Positions 51,749 to 63,884 of a stretch of 64,000 nt of DNA are shown here, piece after piece; the stretch's first letter is position 1; every line of letters begins with the position of its first letter. The stretch comes from Pterois miles. Taxonomy: Eukaryota; Chordata; Actinopteri; Perciformes; Scorpaenidae. The notes beneath the pieces were generated by a model. It ran no database searches. It was not told where the DNA came from and worked only from the letters and a program-made list of their open reading frames with translations. The DNA is taken from NCBI GenBank assembly GCA_947000775.1, contig CAMQGK010000565.1:2740501-2804500 (forward strand), in the 5' to 3' direction. The position numbers were made by a program, and so were the translations under genes.

Positions 51749-53118
51749 TAGGGCTAGGACGATATACCAACATGTATCTCCAGATTCTATACTATCACAA
51801 TACGACTCAATATTACAATTTATTGCAATTTTTGTCAACTTTTTACACTAGACCATAGCAAAAAGTTGAATCATGCATTTCTAGGGACTTAATTTAATTT
51901 GAAAAATATCTAAATTATCCCAGTAAAATGTTTGATTTTCAGCATGTATGTAGTCAGAGATATCCTGAAGTCAACTATATCAGTCATTGCTAGGAATTAT
52001 TATTTTTTTTTTCCAGCAACTCAAAAATCAGAGTAAAGATATTTCCCTCACAAATAAGTGGTATTTTCTTTTTAATTTATAAGGAACATGTTTTAAACTA
52101 CTGGTGAATATAATACAATCAATCTTATTTCATCCATCCATCTACAACCGCTGATCCCGTTCGGGGTCGCAGGGGGACTGGAGTCGATCCCAGCTGACAT
52201 CGGGTGAAGGTGGGGTACACCCTGGACAGGGTGCCAGTCCATTAAACATAGAGACAGAAACCCATTCACACCCAATTTACAGTCATCAATTAACCTGCAT
52301 GTCTTTGGACTGTGGGAGGAAACCAGAGAACCCAGAGAAAAGCCACTCCAACACAGCGAGAACATGCAAACAGCCCCAAGCCGGATTCAAACCTGCGACA
52401 CTGCTAACCACTGCTCCACTGTACAGCCTCATCAATCTTATCTTGATATATACAGTACATTTTGTATACATCGTAGTCGGACGTAGTCACGTGTATATCT
52501 CTGCTAACTTCGCCAAGAATGTTGCTAGCTCTCCCCTCAGCTCCGTTCTCTCTCTCCTTTTGAATGTGTTTAACATAAATGTCAATATATGGGTGCTCCA
52601 CAGCTGTAGCATCGGCCAGTTTGACCACACAGATGAGAGTGAAACCCAGAGTGTTTCTATACTTTACTGTATGTGTAGTTTACCACTCAAGTCATATCTA
52701 CTGGCCCTCCGCTCTCCATATTGTACTTCCTCCTTGTGGCTAAAGCCTATCAAAGGAGGCTGGATCACGCGTCAATGTGTTACATCTTTGGGTTGTGCAG
52801 TAAAATCTGGTCTGCACTCATCAAAACTGAACCACTTACGCTGCGCAAGTGTGGGACACCACCCAAGACCCATGTCTGACCATGTCCCAACCTGCTGTAG
52901 TTTGTTTTGGTTGACGGCTACGGAACGGATAAGACGTCACGTTACTCAGACTACGGTACAACAGTAAAAGTGGTAACTTCCTTCTATGGCCGCATGGACA
53001 CAAATGAAGCAACTACATCAGTTATAGCATGAAAAAAAAAATCGATTTCAAAATCGAAAAAAAAAACTTTGTGATACATAGGTGAAGCGTTTTTTTTTTT
53101 TTTTTGCCCCCACCCCTA
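51749..53118 (+). mobile_element. Non-autonomous hAT element with 8-bp target duplication
   Basis: Begins TAGGGCTAGGACG and ends CACCCCTA, imperfect terminal inverted repeats of hAT type. ATAACCAG flanks it exactly at 51741-51748 and 53119-53126, the 8-bp duplication expected of hAT transposases. No transposase frame is present, so it would depend on an autonomous relative. A 222-codon plus-strand frame inside (52299-52967) spans a SINE and noncoding transposon DNA and is not a gene. Without the SINE and one duplication the element is about 1057 bp. Confidence 0.85.
52129..52430 (-). mobile_element. SINE copy nested in a hAT element, with 11-bp target duplication
   Basis: Same SINE family as at 39.3-39.7 kb, with degraded B box (GGATTCAAACC on the + strand) and small internal deletions. 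ATCAATCTTAT occurs at both 52118-52128 and 52431-52441, an exact 11-bp duplication. The insertion lies inside the hAT element at 51749-53118, so it is younger than that element. Confidence 0.85.
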
Positions 53119-53944
53119 ATAACCAGCATGTAGTCACTTTAAAAATATTACGACCATTTATACAATCCATTCAATAATTGTTTTTTTATGTGGTCAGTTG
53201 AGGAAGTACTTAATTATCTTGGAAACTGTTAAATATTTGCATGATATAGTGAAATAGTAAATACTCTCTCTGGCTGTGTTTAGTCCATCAGCTGATTTCT
53301 CTTATTGTGTTTGAAAAGTAATCACACGTTAATTGCACAGCCTTTAATTAAACAGTGGAGAAGCTTCTCAGGAGAATCCCATTCACTGAGAGAGACAGTC
53401 ACATCACCTAAATCAATTACAAATTAGCATCCTAAAACGTGACGACTTTAAAGTCATCACGTTGAATAGACAAGCAGGCACCAGAGATAAACATCATTCC
53501 CATTTGCTAACAGAACGTCTTGTTCTTTATTTTGTACACTGAGCATATTAGGATTCAGGTTTATTTGTAAGAGCCCTTTTTTTCCCCAAACAAGAGTGTC
53601 ATTGTATTCTGGTGACAAAGATGGAGAAGGTGCATACTGTACAACTCTGTCCTCGGTTTTGACCTGGCCTGGAGCTTTTGTCATCTGTCACTTTGCTCTT
53701 TCTGCTATGAAGGTCTGAATAAAAACCAAGCACTCAAAAAAAAAAAACCCAGCAGCAACCTAAATGTCAAAGAAAAGGGCATGTGACTCAGAAATGAGAT
53801 GAGGGTTTTATCCTTGTTGAAAAGTGAGTGAACAATACTCTTCCTCATCAGCCGCTGCTCGTTAGTACCAACTCTCTTAGAGCCAGTCAGAAATATGAAT
53901 GTGAAAATCAAGTTTCATAATGTTTTTGCACCAAATATCATTGT

Positions 53945-54476
53945 TAATTACGGGTGTAAATCACCAGTTTCATTACAATACAATATTATATTGATTCTTT
54001 GGACAATTATATGATATTTGTCGATATCACAAAGTCTGCCACAATACGATATTGATTTGATTCAGTTCAAGGGCCTACGATTAATATGAGATAATCATAT
54101 GTACATATAAGTTACATTCATATCAACTCATAAAAGCAACTTAAATATGATGACAATGGGCTCTTCCAAACAATTAAATGAAAAACATTTTATTTTAGAA
54201 AATAAAAATAGACCTCCTGTTTTTGGAGGTCTGGTTGCTGGTCAATGTTGGTGAGCGGCTTGTCAACAAAATGAGAATAGCTTAAGAACACCTTAACAGC
54301 CCACCTTAAATGAGCCTGAGCTGAAGTTGTTGCTAACTTTGGGGCTAAGCCCGCTCACTTTAATCAGCATGTAAGCAAGACACAGGTTTGGGTCTTGATG
54401 TATCTGCAGCATTTATTCACCGATAAATAAACTATAACTTACACACACTGCACTGCTACATTCACAATTATATTAC
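53945..54476 (-). mobile_element. hAT-like relic, copy 2 of a shared family
   Basis: Reverse-oriented relative of 13783-14405. It has an ACAATACAATATTATATTG-type terminal region and the shared GGTCTGGTTGCTG and TAAATAAACTATAACTTA segments. It ends next to a TC microsatellite. Confidence 0.55.
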
Positions 54477-54478
54477 TG

Positions 54479-54481
<3 letters not shown>

Positions 54482-54519
<38 letters not shown>
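54482..54519. repeat. (TC)n microsatellite
   Basis: About 18 uninterrupted TC units at the edge of the hAT relic at 53945-54476. Confidence 0.95.
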
Positions 54520-54520
<1 letters not shown>

Positions 54521-56066
54521 GTCTCCAGTCTTTTTGGTCTAGACAGCTTCCCTCTGCACTGGGAGCATCCTCCATCATCCTGCATTGGGATCCCTTCCTC
54601 CCATTGCCATTTCGGTTGCCATTCACTCTCACTACCATCCTGACTGTGACCATATGTCTGTCCATATGTCATGGGACCTGGACTGTGGATACGTCTTAAT
54701 TGTATAGATGTGATGATTCTTTCCAGCCACGTGGAGCCATATCTTTACTGCTTTCTGGAGCATCCCACCAAGTGTGGCCAAGGTTGCTGGTAGTATATCA
54801 CAGTGATCCACCTGATATATTAGTCTCGACAGAACAAATGACTGTATGCATTGCGAGGTTTTAGGGGGAGCCTCCTTTAAAGGACGTATAGCTACTTGAC
54901 CCATATGCAATGCTGCAGAACTTTCACCTGTATCTTACTGTACTGTTACTCTACTAAATGTATGAGTTATTAATGTATGATGTAATTTATTATGAAGTGT
55001 TTCGGTGCTGCATGTGTATACATAATATTTTACTTGTTTGAGAACAGCAATTGTGGCAAACATGGATCAAATTGAAATGTTAATTTAAATATCTAACTCA
55101 GAATCAGATATACACAAGTGAAACAAGTTTCAGTAACATTTCAGTTTGAACAGCTTTTGTGCATTCTTCTGTTAACTGGCAGTGAAGATCTTAACAGGAA
55201 ATCAGTCAACATCCCATACAGCTTTGCATCAGATTGTGAAAAAGCAATTTAAGCAGACAGAGATGACTTGTTTGGTATCACACACTGAGTGAGGGACTTC
55301 TTTAAATGTCAATATACAGCAAGCGTGAGCGCAGAGAAAGCCAACTTCCCATGGTATACTGATAAGAAAACAGGACTGCGAAGACCTTCGGCTTTAATAT
55401 CCGACATCACAGAGAAGCAGAAACAGGAGATTGGCTGTCTTGTCGATTGAGTCGTCAGCTCCTGTTTCAACGCTTCCTCCAAATAGCAACCAGACCCTTG
55501 ATTATAGATAGACTGTGAGGAAGTGGCTTCCACACAATCTGGATTTCAGTCTGACACAGGTACCTGCTGCGACAACCGTGTTAAAGTCATTGGGTGCGAT
55601 AAATGGCCACCTCCAGAGACTGTTAAATTTAGAGCACATCACCGCCCATTCACCGCCTCCCTGTAGGGCAGCCAAGATGATCACCCAAGTGTGTTGTAAT
55701 CTGTGATCATCACCTTAACTCTCCAGGAACCACGGCAGCAATTTTCCTTTTTGACTGCAGGAAACTATCTATTTTCATCTCTGCCTCCATTTTGAGGAAA
55801 GGACATAATGTTGAACTTTCTGATGGACCGGGGACTATCAGGGCGAAGATTACAGAAATGAACATCACTGACTAAAACAAACATATCAGCATTTTAATGT
55901 TATTGATATCCAACTAAAGTTCTATAGCTAACTGGCTGACTATTCTAAAACAAGTGTGATATAGAGATAGTGGGCAAGCAAGAGAAACTAAATTTAAATT
56001 TAAGGTTACTTGCTAATTGTTTTTAGACCCTGACATTTACTGGATTTTTCAGGGTTACTGGTAATC

Positions 56067-56115
56067 AGATAAGATAAGATAAGATAAGATATTCCTTTAT
56101 TAGTCTCACAGTGGA
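56067..56115 (-). mobile_element. LINE-type 3' tail fragment with (GATAA)n
   Basis: (AGATA)n followed by TTCCTTTATTAGTCTCACAGTGGAGAAG, an inverted fish non-LTR tail of about 50 bp. Confidence 0.55.
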
Positions 56116-56126
56116 GAAGTTCACAA

Positions 56127-56575
56127 TCAGGGCTGTGTATTGGGAAGAATCTGGTGATACGACGCGTATCATGATACAGGGATTACGATCAATATATTGT
56201 GATTTATTGTGATACTGTAAGCAAGACGATACATTAATCTGATTTTTGGAAAATTGTCATAGTATAAAGGACAAAATGCCATATGCATAAAATATGAATA
56301 AAAACGTTAACTTTTTATGCAATCATGACAGTGGGGTCTGCATTTAACACAGTCTCAGTGATATCCAGCATTATGGCACTACGTTCAAAGGATGCATCTT
56401 TTTGCAAATAAAATATTAAACAAATTAATAATAATAATAATAAGTATTGACTGAGTTAATCTTTGCATGCAAACAATTGATTACAAATCAACAGTGTTTT
56501 TAAGAACTGATACAGTATCACAAAACATAATATTGTGAAATTTGTTATTGGAAGAATTGTTTTGATATTTTTTTT
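56127..56575 (+). mobile_element. hAT-like relic
   Basis: Begins GGGCTGTGTATTGGGAAGAATCTGGTGATACG, in the style of fish hAT derivatives with alternating GATACG and ATCATGATAC motifs. It is AT-rich, has no open frame and includes an AAT microsatellite at about 56429-56442. Confidence 0.45.
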
Positions 56576-56707
56576 TTTGCTGAAAATCCAACTTTCTATC
56601 TGTGTGTAACAGTGATACTGTTTCTAAATGACTCCTTACTGCAGAATGAACAACCGCTCCACCTGTCTAAATCTAAGCTAAGGTGCAGGAAACAAAAGAT
56701 AATAAAA

Positions 56708-56912
56708 AAGATTTCCTCACACTTAAGATCTATGCAGTATTTCACTGGATTCTTTAATAATAAGCTTTGGATCTGTCAGATCTTCATCAGAGCAAACATG
56801 TATACATGTATGTACATATATGTTTGCTCTGATGAAGGTCTGACAGACCAAAAGCTTAGTATTAAAGAATCTAGTAAAATACTGCAGAGATCTAAGTGTG
56901 CGGAAATATTTT
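56708..56912. repeat. Palindromic element, arms about 90 bp
   Basis: The left arm (56708-56798) and right arm (56821-56912) are inverted copies. Shared landmarks are TTCTTTAATAATAAGCTTT/AAAGCTTAGTATTAAAGAA and TTCATCAGAGCAAACA/TGTTTGCTCTGATGAA. A 22-bp AT-rich spacer lies between them. Similar open frames therefore appear on both strands, an effect of symmetry and not coding. Each arm contains CTGATGA followed by a small hairpin. Confidence 0.8.
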
Positions 56913-59217
56913 CTATGGTCGTTTCTAATTTGCAATTTCTTACTATTTATCAGCCGACATATAGACAGATATTGCTATATCAGCAATAAGCTATCTTCCT
57001 GCCAAATTATCGGTCAGGCCAGTTTGACAGCCTATAAATGTTTCAATACAGTTACATAATGAGCAGAAAAATAAACACAAATAACACTTTCTGATATTCT
57101 CACTTTCCACCGTTGCAGTTTTCCAACATCAAATCAATGTCACAGTCACACAACACTTTGTTTTGAATCTGTTATTGGTGCAGTTTTCACGCTAAGTGAG
57201 ACGTGGTGGAAATCCAGAGACGAAAAAGCTGCAGTTCCTGTTTTGGGTTCTGAGATTAATTGCTCGGACTGTCTGGTATAAAAGGTCCACAAGCTAACAA
57301 GTGGCAATTATAGCCTGGTCTCCTGGTCTCCATACAACAAAACTGTATTGTCAATTACGTTTCAAGAGAACATATAGTTTCAGGGATTGCAATTACTGTT
57401 GATGTCTCACAAATAGGAGGTCAGGGTGGGTGGAATGGATAGGTCAAACACAGGATTTTCACCCATGAAACTAGTGTTCGGGTCCTGTGTGTAAAAGCAA
57501 AATTAATGTACTTGCAGTATTGAAACCCAAACCATGATCTTTTACTAAACCTCACCAAGTAGTTACCTAAACCTAAACATAATTAAGAATGCAGTTCTCG
57601 AAGACAGGGCAATGCAATACCCTGACGCTAAGCATCACCCTGAAGAGGCTTAACTCACAATAATGACCCGCTAGCTTTACATTACAATAATTTGACACAA
57701 CAATGGTCCTCCAGAGTTGAGATCAGCGCTGCACCCATAGCAATGGTCTGCTATAAAGAAATAACAGACCGTAGAACGCTGTGATTGATCCATCAGAATC
57801 AAGTATTCAACAAAGCTGTGCAATAATACAGTTTACCATTGATATAGATGGATGTAGAAGTGTTGATGTTAATCATTTTTGGTTCAGAAACATCAAGATT
57901 CCACGTTCAGAAATGAACAATGCCAACATTTTCTTCTGGCAACTGGGTTGGGCAATTCACTGATCTGAAACCTTCCCAAACAAAACCTCAACCATGTCCC
58001 TGCTCTGTTCTCTGAACCTCCCTCCTGTTTATTCTGGCTGTCATCCACACAGCCATCTGAGCCATCAGCTCATTGACTAAGACCCAAGCTGACTCCCTCA
58101 GCCTGTGGCCTGGGGTGGTTGCCTGCCATCCATGCTGACATACAGCTCTAAAGGGTGGATGAATAATGGACGAGTGAAGTCCAGAGGTTTTTCATTTCCT
58201 CAACCAGTGTGCATGGAGCTGTTTTATGTCTTCCACATCAAGAGCCAGTGATTCCAAAGATGTGAGAGAATAGAAATACACGTTATTGCATTAGATTACT
58301 GTTAAATCAATAAAATAGGTTTCATTATGAGGTACAGTGTGTGTTTGTATTTAGGACAATCTTGATGCCATTATTTCATAAATTCCACAAGCAAGAGTCT
58401 GGTTTCAACTAGATGGAAAATACTGCTGTTGTGGATGCAGAAAATGTGCCCATAACAGTTGCTAAGAAACTGCTGAGGCGTCGGTGTCGGACAGTGATAA
58501 TTATACTACTGGAATGTGATCACTTGTGAATAATTTATCCTGCCTGTGATGGAGAGACAAGAGCAAGGGGAATGTTGCATCCCCCATATGTGTCTGAACT
58601 AAAGTAAACACAGTGATGAGGAGTCTGCTAATGGAGCCCCTTGGAAGACCTCCGACACAGCCAAATGAAAGACAGCCTTGCCAGCGAGTGTGATATAAAT
58701 AAGCGCTATAACGATTTTGGCTGGTGGAATCCTCAGACGGAGAAAATGACAGAGTCTACATCAGGATTCAGTGGGAAACGCAGCAGACATTGTAACAGCT
58801 TGTTACCACAATGAATTTAACAGCTGTCACAACTTGCCAAGTGAGAAGTGAATGACTGCTCCGTTTTGTTAAGGGAAATTTGAATTGCCTGTCTCCTTCA
58901 ATATAGATTCTTACATTCACTCCCCTTTGTCTGGCAGTTTCTGCAGATTTACATTACTTGGAACTGTATTAATGCTCACTATAGACAAAAACAGGTTGGG
59001 TTATTAAAGCTGGCCCAGCTTTTACTTTGAATTCACACATCAGGCACTTCAAAACAGTAAAAGAAGATCAAGTACTTATAGCCAGATAAATGCCATTCAG
59101 TAGATTCATCTCTGTGCATGTAAAGTTGTCTGCCGCTCAGTCTTTGGATTAACAACTACGTAAATTGAGAACCCAAAACTTAAGATGAAAGCCCCAGGTT
59201 CACTGTGTTTTAATGAG

Positions 59218-59876
59218 GGATGTCAATAATTAACCATTTAACCGTTAACCGACATTAAGCATTTTAACCAATTACCATTATCAGCTAAACAGTTAAAAAT
59301 ATTATTAATTAATTAAAATGCTGAGCTAAACTTAGAGGAGTGACTTGTCACTTTAAGGAGAAAAGCTGGTCCACCTTTAGAGAGTCTGAGCCGGAGCTAC
59401 AGATACAGGAAGTTGGCTCCGGTCTTGAACAGAGGAGTTGTAGCTTGTAGCCTTGTAGAATTTATAAACTGCAAACAAAGTGTCTGTTACACCTACGTTC
59501 ACAGCTATAACGCCACCAACAACCTCACACTCGCCGCCGCTGCACATACACGATCTGTCGGAAACTCGCTGAAGTAACGCCGCGCTGACCGACCGTGTGG
59601 CACGAAGCCACTGGCAACGCAAGAGCTGCTAACGTAGCACAAACATACACACTGTTGGCAGGCACATTGCTGACAACCTGCGAAACTAAACTAAATGGGC
59701 AGTGGAGACTTTCACTGGGAAAGTGGCTGCATTTGTGTGCGACGCTATATGCCACACTGTGGCTGCTATGGTAACGTTCATGATGGGTGAACTGAGGACT
59801 CGGTTGTCTGTTGTGCTCATACATTGCAGCTGCATGTGTGGCACTAATCTTGTCGGTTAATGTGGGCATCCTCCGG
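59218..59876. mobile_element. MITE with ATTAACCG-type terminal repeats
   Basis: The left end has GGATGTCAATAATTAACC...TTAACCGACA and the right end reads TTGTCGGTTAATGTGGGCATCC. Their reverse complements share GGATG, ATTAACCG and ACA. The interior is CpG-richer than its surroundings. Two overlapping minus-strand open frames (81 and 114 codons) lie inside but match nothing I know. No clear target duplication. Confidence 0.5.
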
Positions 59877-59884
59877 GGTTTAAA

Positions 59885-61045
59885 AAGTGAAACCAGTGCT
59901 GAAGTGCCTTAAACTTGCATTCTTTCTAACAGCCAGCAGGGGGCGACTCCTCTGGTTGGAAAAAGTGGTCTGATTGTATAGAAGTCTATGAGAAAATGAG
60001 TCTACTCTTCACTTGATTTATTACCTCAGTAAACATTGTAAACATGAGTTCATGGTCTCAGTCGCTAGTTTCAAGTCTTCTTCAATCCATGATGTTCATT
60101 AAGTAAATTATGGTCCTATTTAGAGTTAAATACATCATAAAGCAGGGTATGCTTTAGGTTGTGGCTATCTTGTAGACACATACATAATGTACATTCAAAT
60201 GAAATTACCTTGTGGTCTTTACAGTACATGAAAAGTGAAAAAAGTGGGTGTATAACTAAGTGACAAATATTTATAAAGTAGTATAGTACTTAAAAATGAA
60301 TTAAAAAGAAAATAAAATATGTACTGTGAATATTGCAAATTGCACATTGCTCAACCATGGAAAGAAATATATTGCACATGTGTACATTCATCAAGAATCT
60401 CAGCAGGGGACTGGTTGGCAGGGAATAGGGGGTATAGAGTGGGTGACTGATCGGTGTGAGTGCATGAGTGTATGGGTGGGTGGGTTAGTGTGAGTGAGTT
60501 TAAGAGTCTGATGGCTTGGAGGAAGAAGCTGTTGCAGAATCTGGCTGTTCAGCTTCTTATGTTATGAAACCTCTTGCCAGAGGGTAGCAGGGAGAACAGA
60601 CCATGGTGGGGATGTTCTGGGCTCTCGTCAGGCAGCGTTTCTGAGCAATGTCTTTGATGGAAGAAAGTGAAGCCCCAGTGATCTTCTCCGCTGTCCTCAC
60701 CACTCTCTGCAGAGACTTCCAGTCTGAGGCATTGTAGTCTCCAAACCAGATAGAGACGCAGCTGGTCAGTACGCTCGAATTGACAGGTCGCTACCACGAC
60801 GTTGTCGGATCTGGGAGTTTTCAACTTACTTCATCATCACACTTCACATTGTGTTTTCAGCTGATGAAAGTTTATTATAAACATTTTGGTGGCCAAAAAT
60901 GTCTCATTCTACTGTGATTCGCTCCACCCTCTTGTGTCACTTCTATTTGCAAAAGACCAAAAAGATGCCGTTGGCCAAAAACCAAGATGGCAACGGCTTC
61001 AAAACCGTACTCCACTAACCAAAAGGTGACTTCATGGTCAACTGG
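59885..61045 (+). mobile_element. MITE family with CAGCAGGGGGCGACTCC, copy 3, split
   Basis: The left part runs to about 60174 (GGCTATCTTGT) and the right part resumes at about 60779 with AATTGACAGGTCGCTACC. In copies 1 and 2 these two halves are directly joined. The 605 bp between them is the LINE-type insert listed separately. Confidence 0.68.
60175..60778 (+). mobile_element. LINE-type 3' end inserted in a MITE
   Basis: Contains AGAGTCTGATGGCTTGGAGGAAGAAGCTGTTGC, AGGGTAGCAGGGAGAACAG, CTCACCACTCTCTGCAGAGACTTCCAG and CGCAGCTGGTCAGTACGCTC, a series common in fish LINE 3' regions. A 91-codon minus-strand frame (60549-60824) is a by-product of this conserved series. No reverse transcriptase is present. 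I saw no clear target duplication. Confidence 0.55.
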
Positions 61046-61382
61046 TTTGTGTTAATTTGATTGTCAACTTGTTTGGGAAAATACCCAAAGACCAGTTTCA
61101 CATTAAGTAACAAGAGCCTTAATCTTCAAGTCTTATACAGGAAAGGAACCCTGAAAGGCCCTGAAAACTTGGCTTCAAATGTTAATTATTTCACTATAAT
61201 ATTAAATATACATGACTCAAACAGCAATTACCAAGGTTAAAACATCCTTAGGTATTATTAATAGGGATTTAGCAATTTAGCAGTTACCAAACAACTGTCA
61301 TCAGATATGGATTTGAATGTCAATCCTGATTGGTGCAAGGAAGCACATGACATCATCTTTTTCCCAAATAAGTACCGCTCAC

Positions 61383-61858
61383 TTAAAGGACCAATATGTA
61401 ATATATTTATTGTAATAAATCATAAAATGACCATATACGTCATCAGAGATTAAGGAAACATGCTGAATTGAAATATTGACTTTTCTGCCACATATATGAA
61501 ACAAAGTGGTAGATGAACACAGCCTTCTGCAGCCATGGAAGCAAGCAAACAAACTGGATCAAGAGAGATAACTTTAAGTTAGATTCTATCCAGCCAGAAA
61601 TGCCTTGGCACATGTCTCTGCGGTCCGTGTGCAGCTGGGTTATCAAGGCAGCAAGTATTGGAAACACAGCTGGAGAAGTGATTCCGACTACTACTGGCCA
61701 AAGGTTAACACCGTGATGCTGGCCAGAGGTTAACGCCTTGAAGCTAACTGCTATCAGTCACACCGGGGGAGCAGATGGCCACTGCTCCAATGTTTTGAAT
61801 TTGGACGGCAGCACCCATTTAATACACTACCTGTCAGTGCTACATATTGTTCCTTTAA
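61383..61858. mobile_element. TTAA-flanked MITE, different family
   Basis: Begins TTAAAGGACCAATATGTAATAT and ends CTACATATTGTTCCTTTAA, clear inverted ends of about 20 bp. The interior does not resemble the 40.7 kb family. Confidence 0.65.
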
Positions 61859-63689
61859 AACCACTGAGAAAAGCACTGGGAAAGAAAAATACAGAAATAT
61901 CCAAACACAAATCTATGATAATATTGGCAGAAAATTAACTCGCAGTAAGAAGCTGATTGACAGCAAACCTGGGGCCAGTTACTGTTCCAGTTCAGTAATA
62001 ATGTACACAATACACAGAGAGTGGGAGGAACAGGAGGGTTAATAGGGGCCCAGCAATCAATTTTTGCCCTGTAGCCCCCTAGCAGGTTAATCTGGCTATG
62101 CAGCAAGTCACTACATATACAGCTTATTAATGCTACATCACTGGTAGCACAGCTGGCAGCACTTCAAAGTTGCACATTGTTGTCGCTCATAGTGTAAAAG
62201 TGGATCTCACTGCATATATTATCTGCTAACTACCATCCTGGGGGCAAGTTAGCACATTTGTTTTTCTAGAGGGTGTATTTGAGAAAGATATGTTTTGACA
62301 GGGAATATGCTTTCAGATTGTTTTATATACCGACAGCCTATACCAGGCTCTCATATGTCAGGAGCAGAATCACAATAGCAATTATGAATCTTTGCTAATA
62401 TGTATAGCATTTTAATGCATCAGTGTAGTGTACTCAAGCTCAGCTTGGTGCTATAGTAGTCATATAATTTATGAAACCTCTGCACAAGTGATGCCCTCAT
62501 CCATCTTTTAACCATGAATAAAACTGGCAAAATATGTAACACAGGATGTTTTTGTGTTGAAAGAGACCAAATTCACACAGAAACACCTGCACTGTAGCTA
62601 TTTGAACTCATACCAAACAGCCAACGGCACTCTTATGCTAAGTCAGTGGATTTCGGGCGCCCCTATTGTGTGTTTCAGCTGTGAACACACTCCACTCAGT
62701 CAGGGCAGACAGGCCTTACAGGCTGCAGCTACTTCACTGATGTGACACAGCATACACTTGCCTGCTGGCCTCTCTTCTGCTGCCAATCATTTTGGTTTTG
62801 CACATCCTCTCCTCCAGAGTCTGCCCAGAAAAATGGGATTTACTTACAAAGTGATTACTTCAAAGGACAATCCTTTCAGAGCTGCATGAAAAGCAAACCA
62901 GTGATCGTCTACAACCACATCAATTTCTCATCCATGGCTCATTTTTCTTAGTATTGATTTTAAAATGATAGCACCTGTGGCTGCTTCTTTATTTTGTTGG
63001 GTTTTTTTCCATTGGCTTTCATTGTTCACTGATTGGATTGAGATGCTTGGTGAACCTGCTGGTTTCACTTCCAGGAAGATGGTAAAATAACATTAGCTGC
63101 ATCTGACATTATGGTGTGTATTTTCACTGTTTGTAATGTCATGGATAATAACACATTGGGAAGATATTGCAGATGATGCCACGAGAAAAAAAAATGCTGT
63201 TAAAAACAAGAATTTGTTCACTCCACTTTTTCAGACATGAATTTTAGACATGGAAAAATAAATTTAAAAAAAAAAGCTGAATGTGACCAGCATCAGATAT
63301 TAATTTGATGCAGCTTTTTCCCCCCTTGTTTTGGCAACTGCAGGAGCATTACAAATATTCTGTATATCTTGTAGTTTGCCAATTATAGAATTAAATAAAT
63401 GAGTAAATACACTAAATATATATATACGCACTAAAAGGGAGATGAGAATCCAAACAAAAGACTCAAAAAAAGAAAGAGAAAAAAAAAACAGAAATACGTA
63501 AAAAAATAAAGTTCATTTGCATTATACATGAAATACATTATTGTATTTCATTTTAGTCTTTGGGGTGTAATGTACTCAGTCCATCCTGACCAGATCTTAG
63601 TAAATTTGTCTTGTATTACGTTTCCATTTTATCGAACTTGACTGACTTTCTAGTCATGTGATTTTTCAGGTTGCAGTGAGCTCTGTTTT
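61859..63689. other. No gene recognised
   Basis: AT-rich single-copy-looking DNA with short A runs near 63190 and 63480. No supported frame. Confidence 0.45.
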
Positions 63690-63884
63690 AAAGCTAAAGT
63701 GATGATTGCATCATATAAAACTAGAAAAGCAAAGAAATTCATTGGTACCAACCATCATACTAGCTTTCAGCATACTACCACACTACTAACTATTGGTGAG
63801 GAAAAACTGGCATGACCAAAGGGGTCCCTTGACCTCTGACCTCCAGATATGTGAATGAAAATGGGTTCTATGGGTACGCACGAA
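63690..63884 (-). mobile_element. Partial copy of the 28.6 kb relic
   Basis: Reverse-strand match to 29030-29185 in the same block order, including CAAAGGGGTCCCTTGACCTC and GTGAATGAAAATGGGTTC. A SINE begins directly after it at 63885 and interrupts it. Confidence 0.65.

Larger units (their letters stand above)
54520..59217. other. Largely featureless apart from listed relics
   Basis: Besides the palindrome at 56.7 kb and hAT relic at 56.1 kb I see no gene, RNA or repeat pair. 58560-58800 looks single-copy. Confidence 0.45.

Noticed and set aside
52299..52967. 222-codon plus-strand frame, the longest in the window
   Set aside because: It starts in a SINE and runs into noncoding hAT sequence; no transposase similarity.
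56612..56989. Similar proteins predicted on both strands
   Set aside because: Caused by the palindrome; not coding.
60549..60824. 91-codon minus-strand frame
   Set aside because: It follows the conserved LINE 3' region in antisense; no protein evidence.
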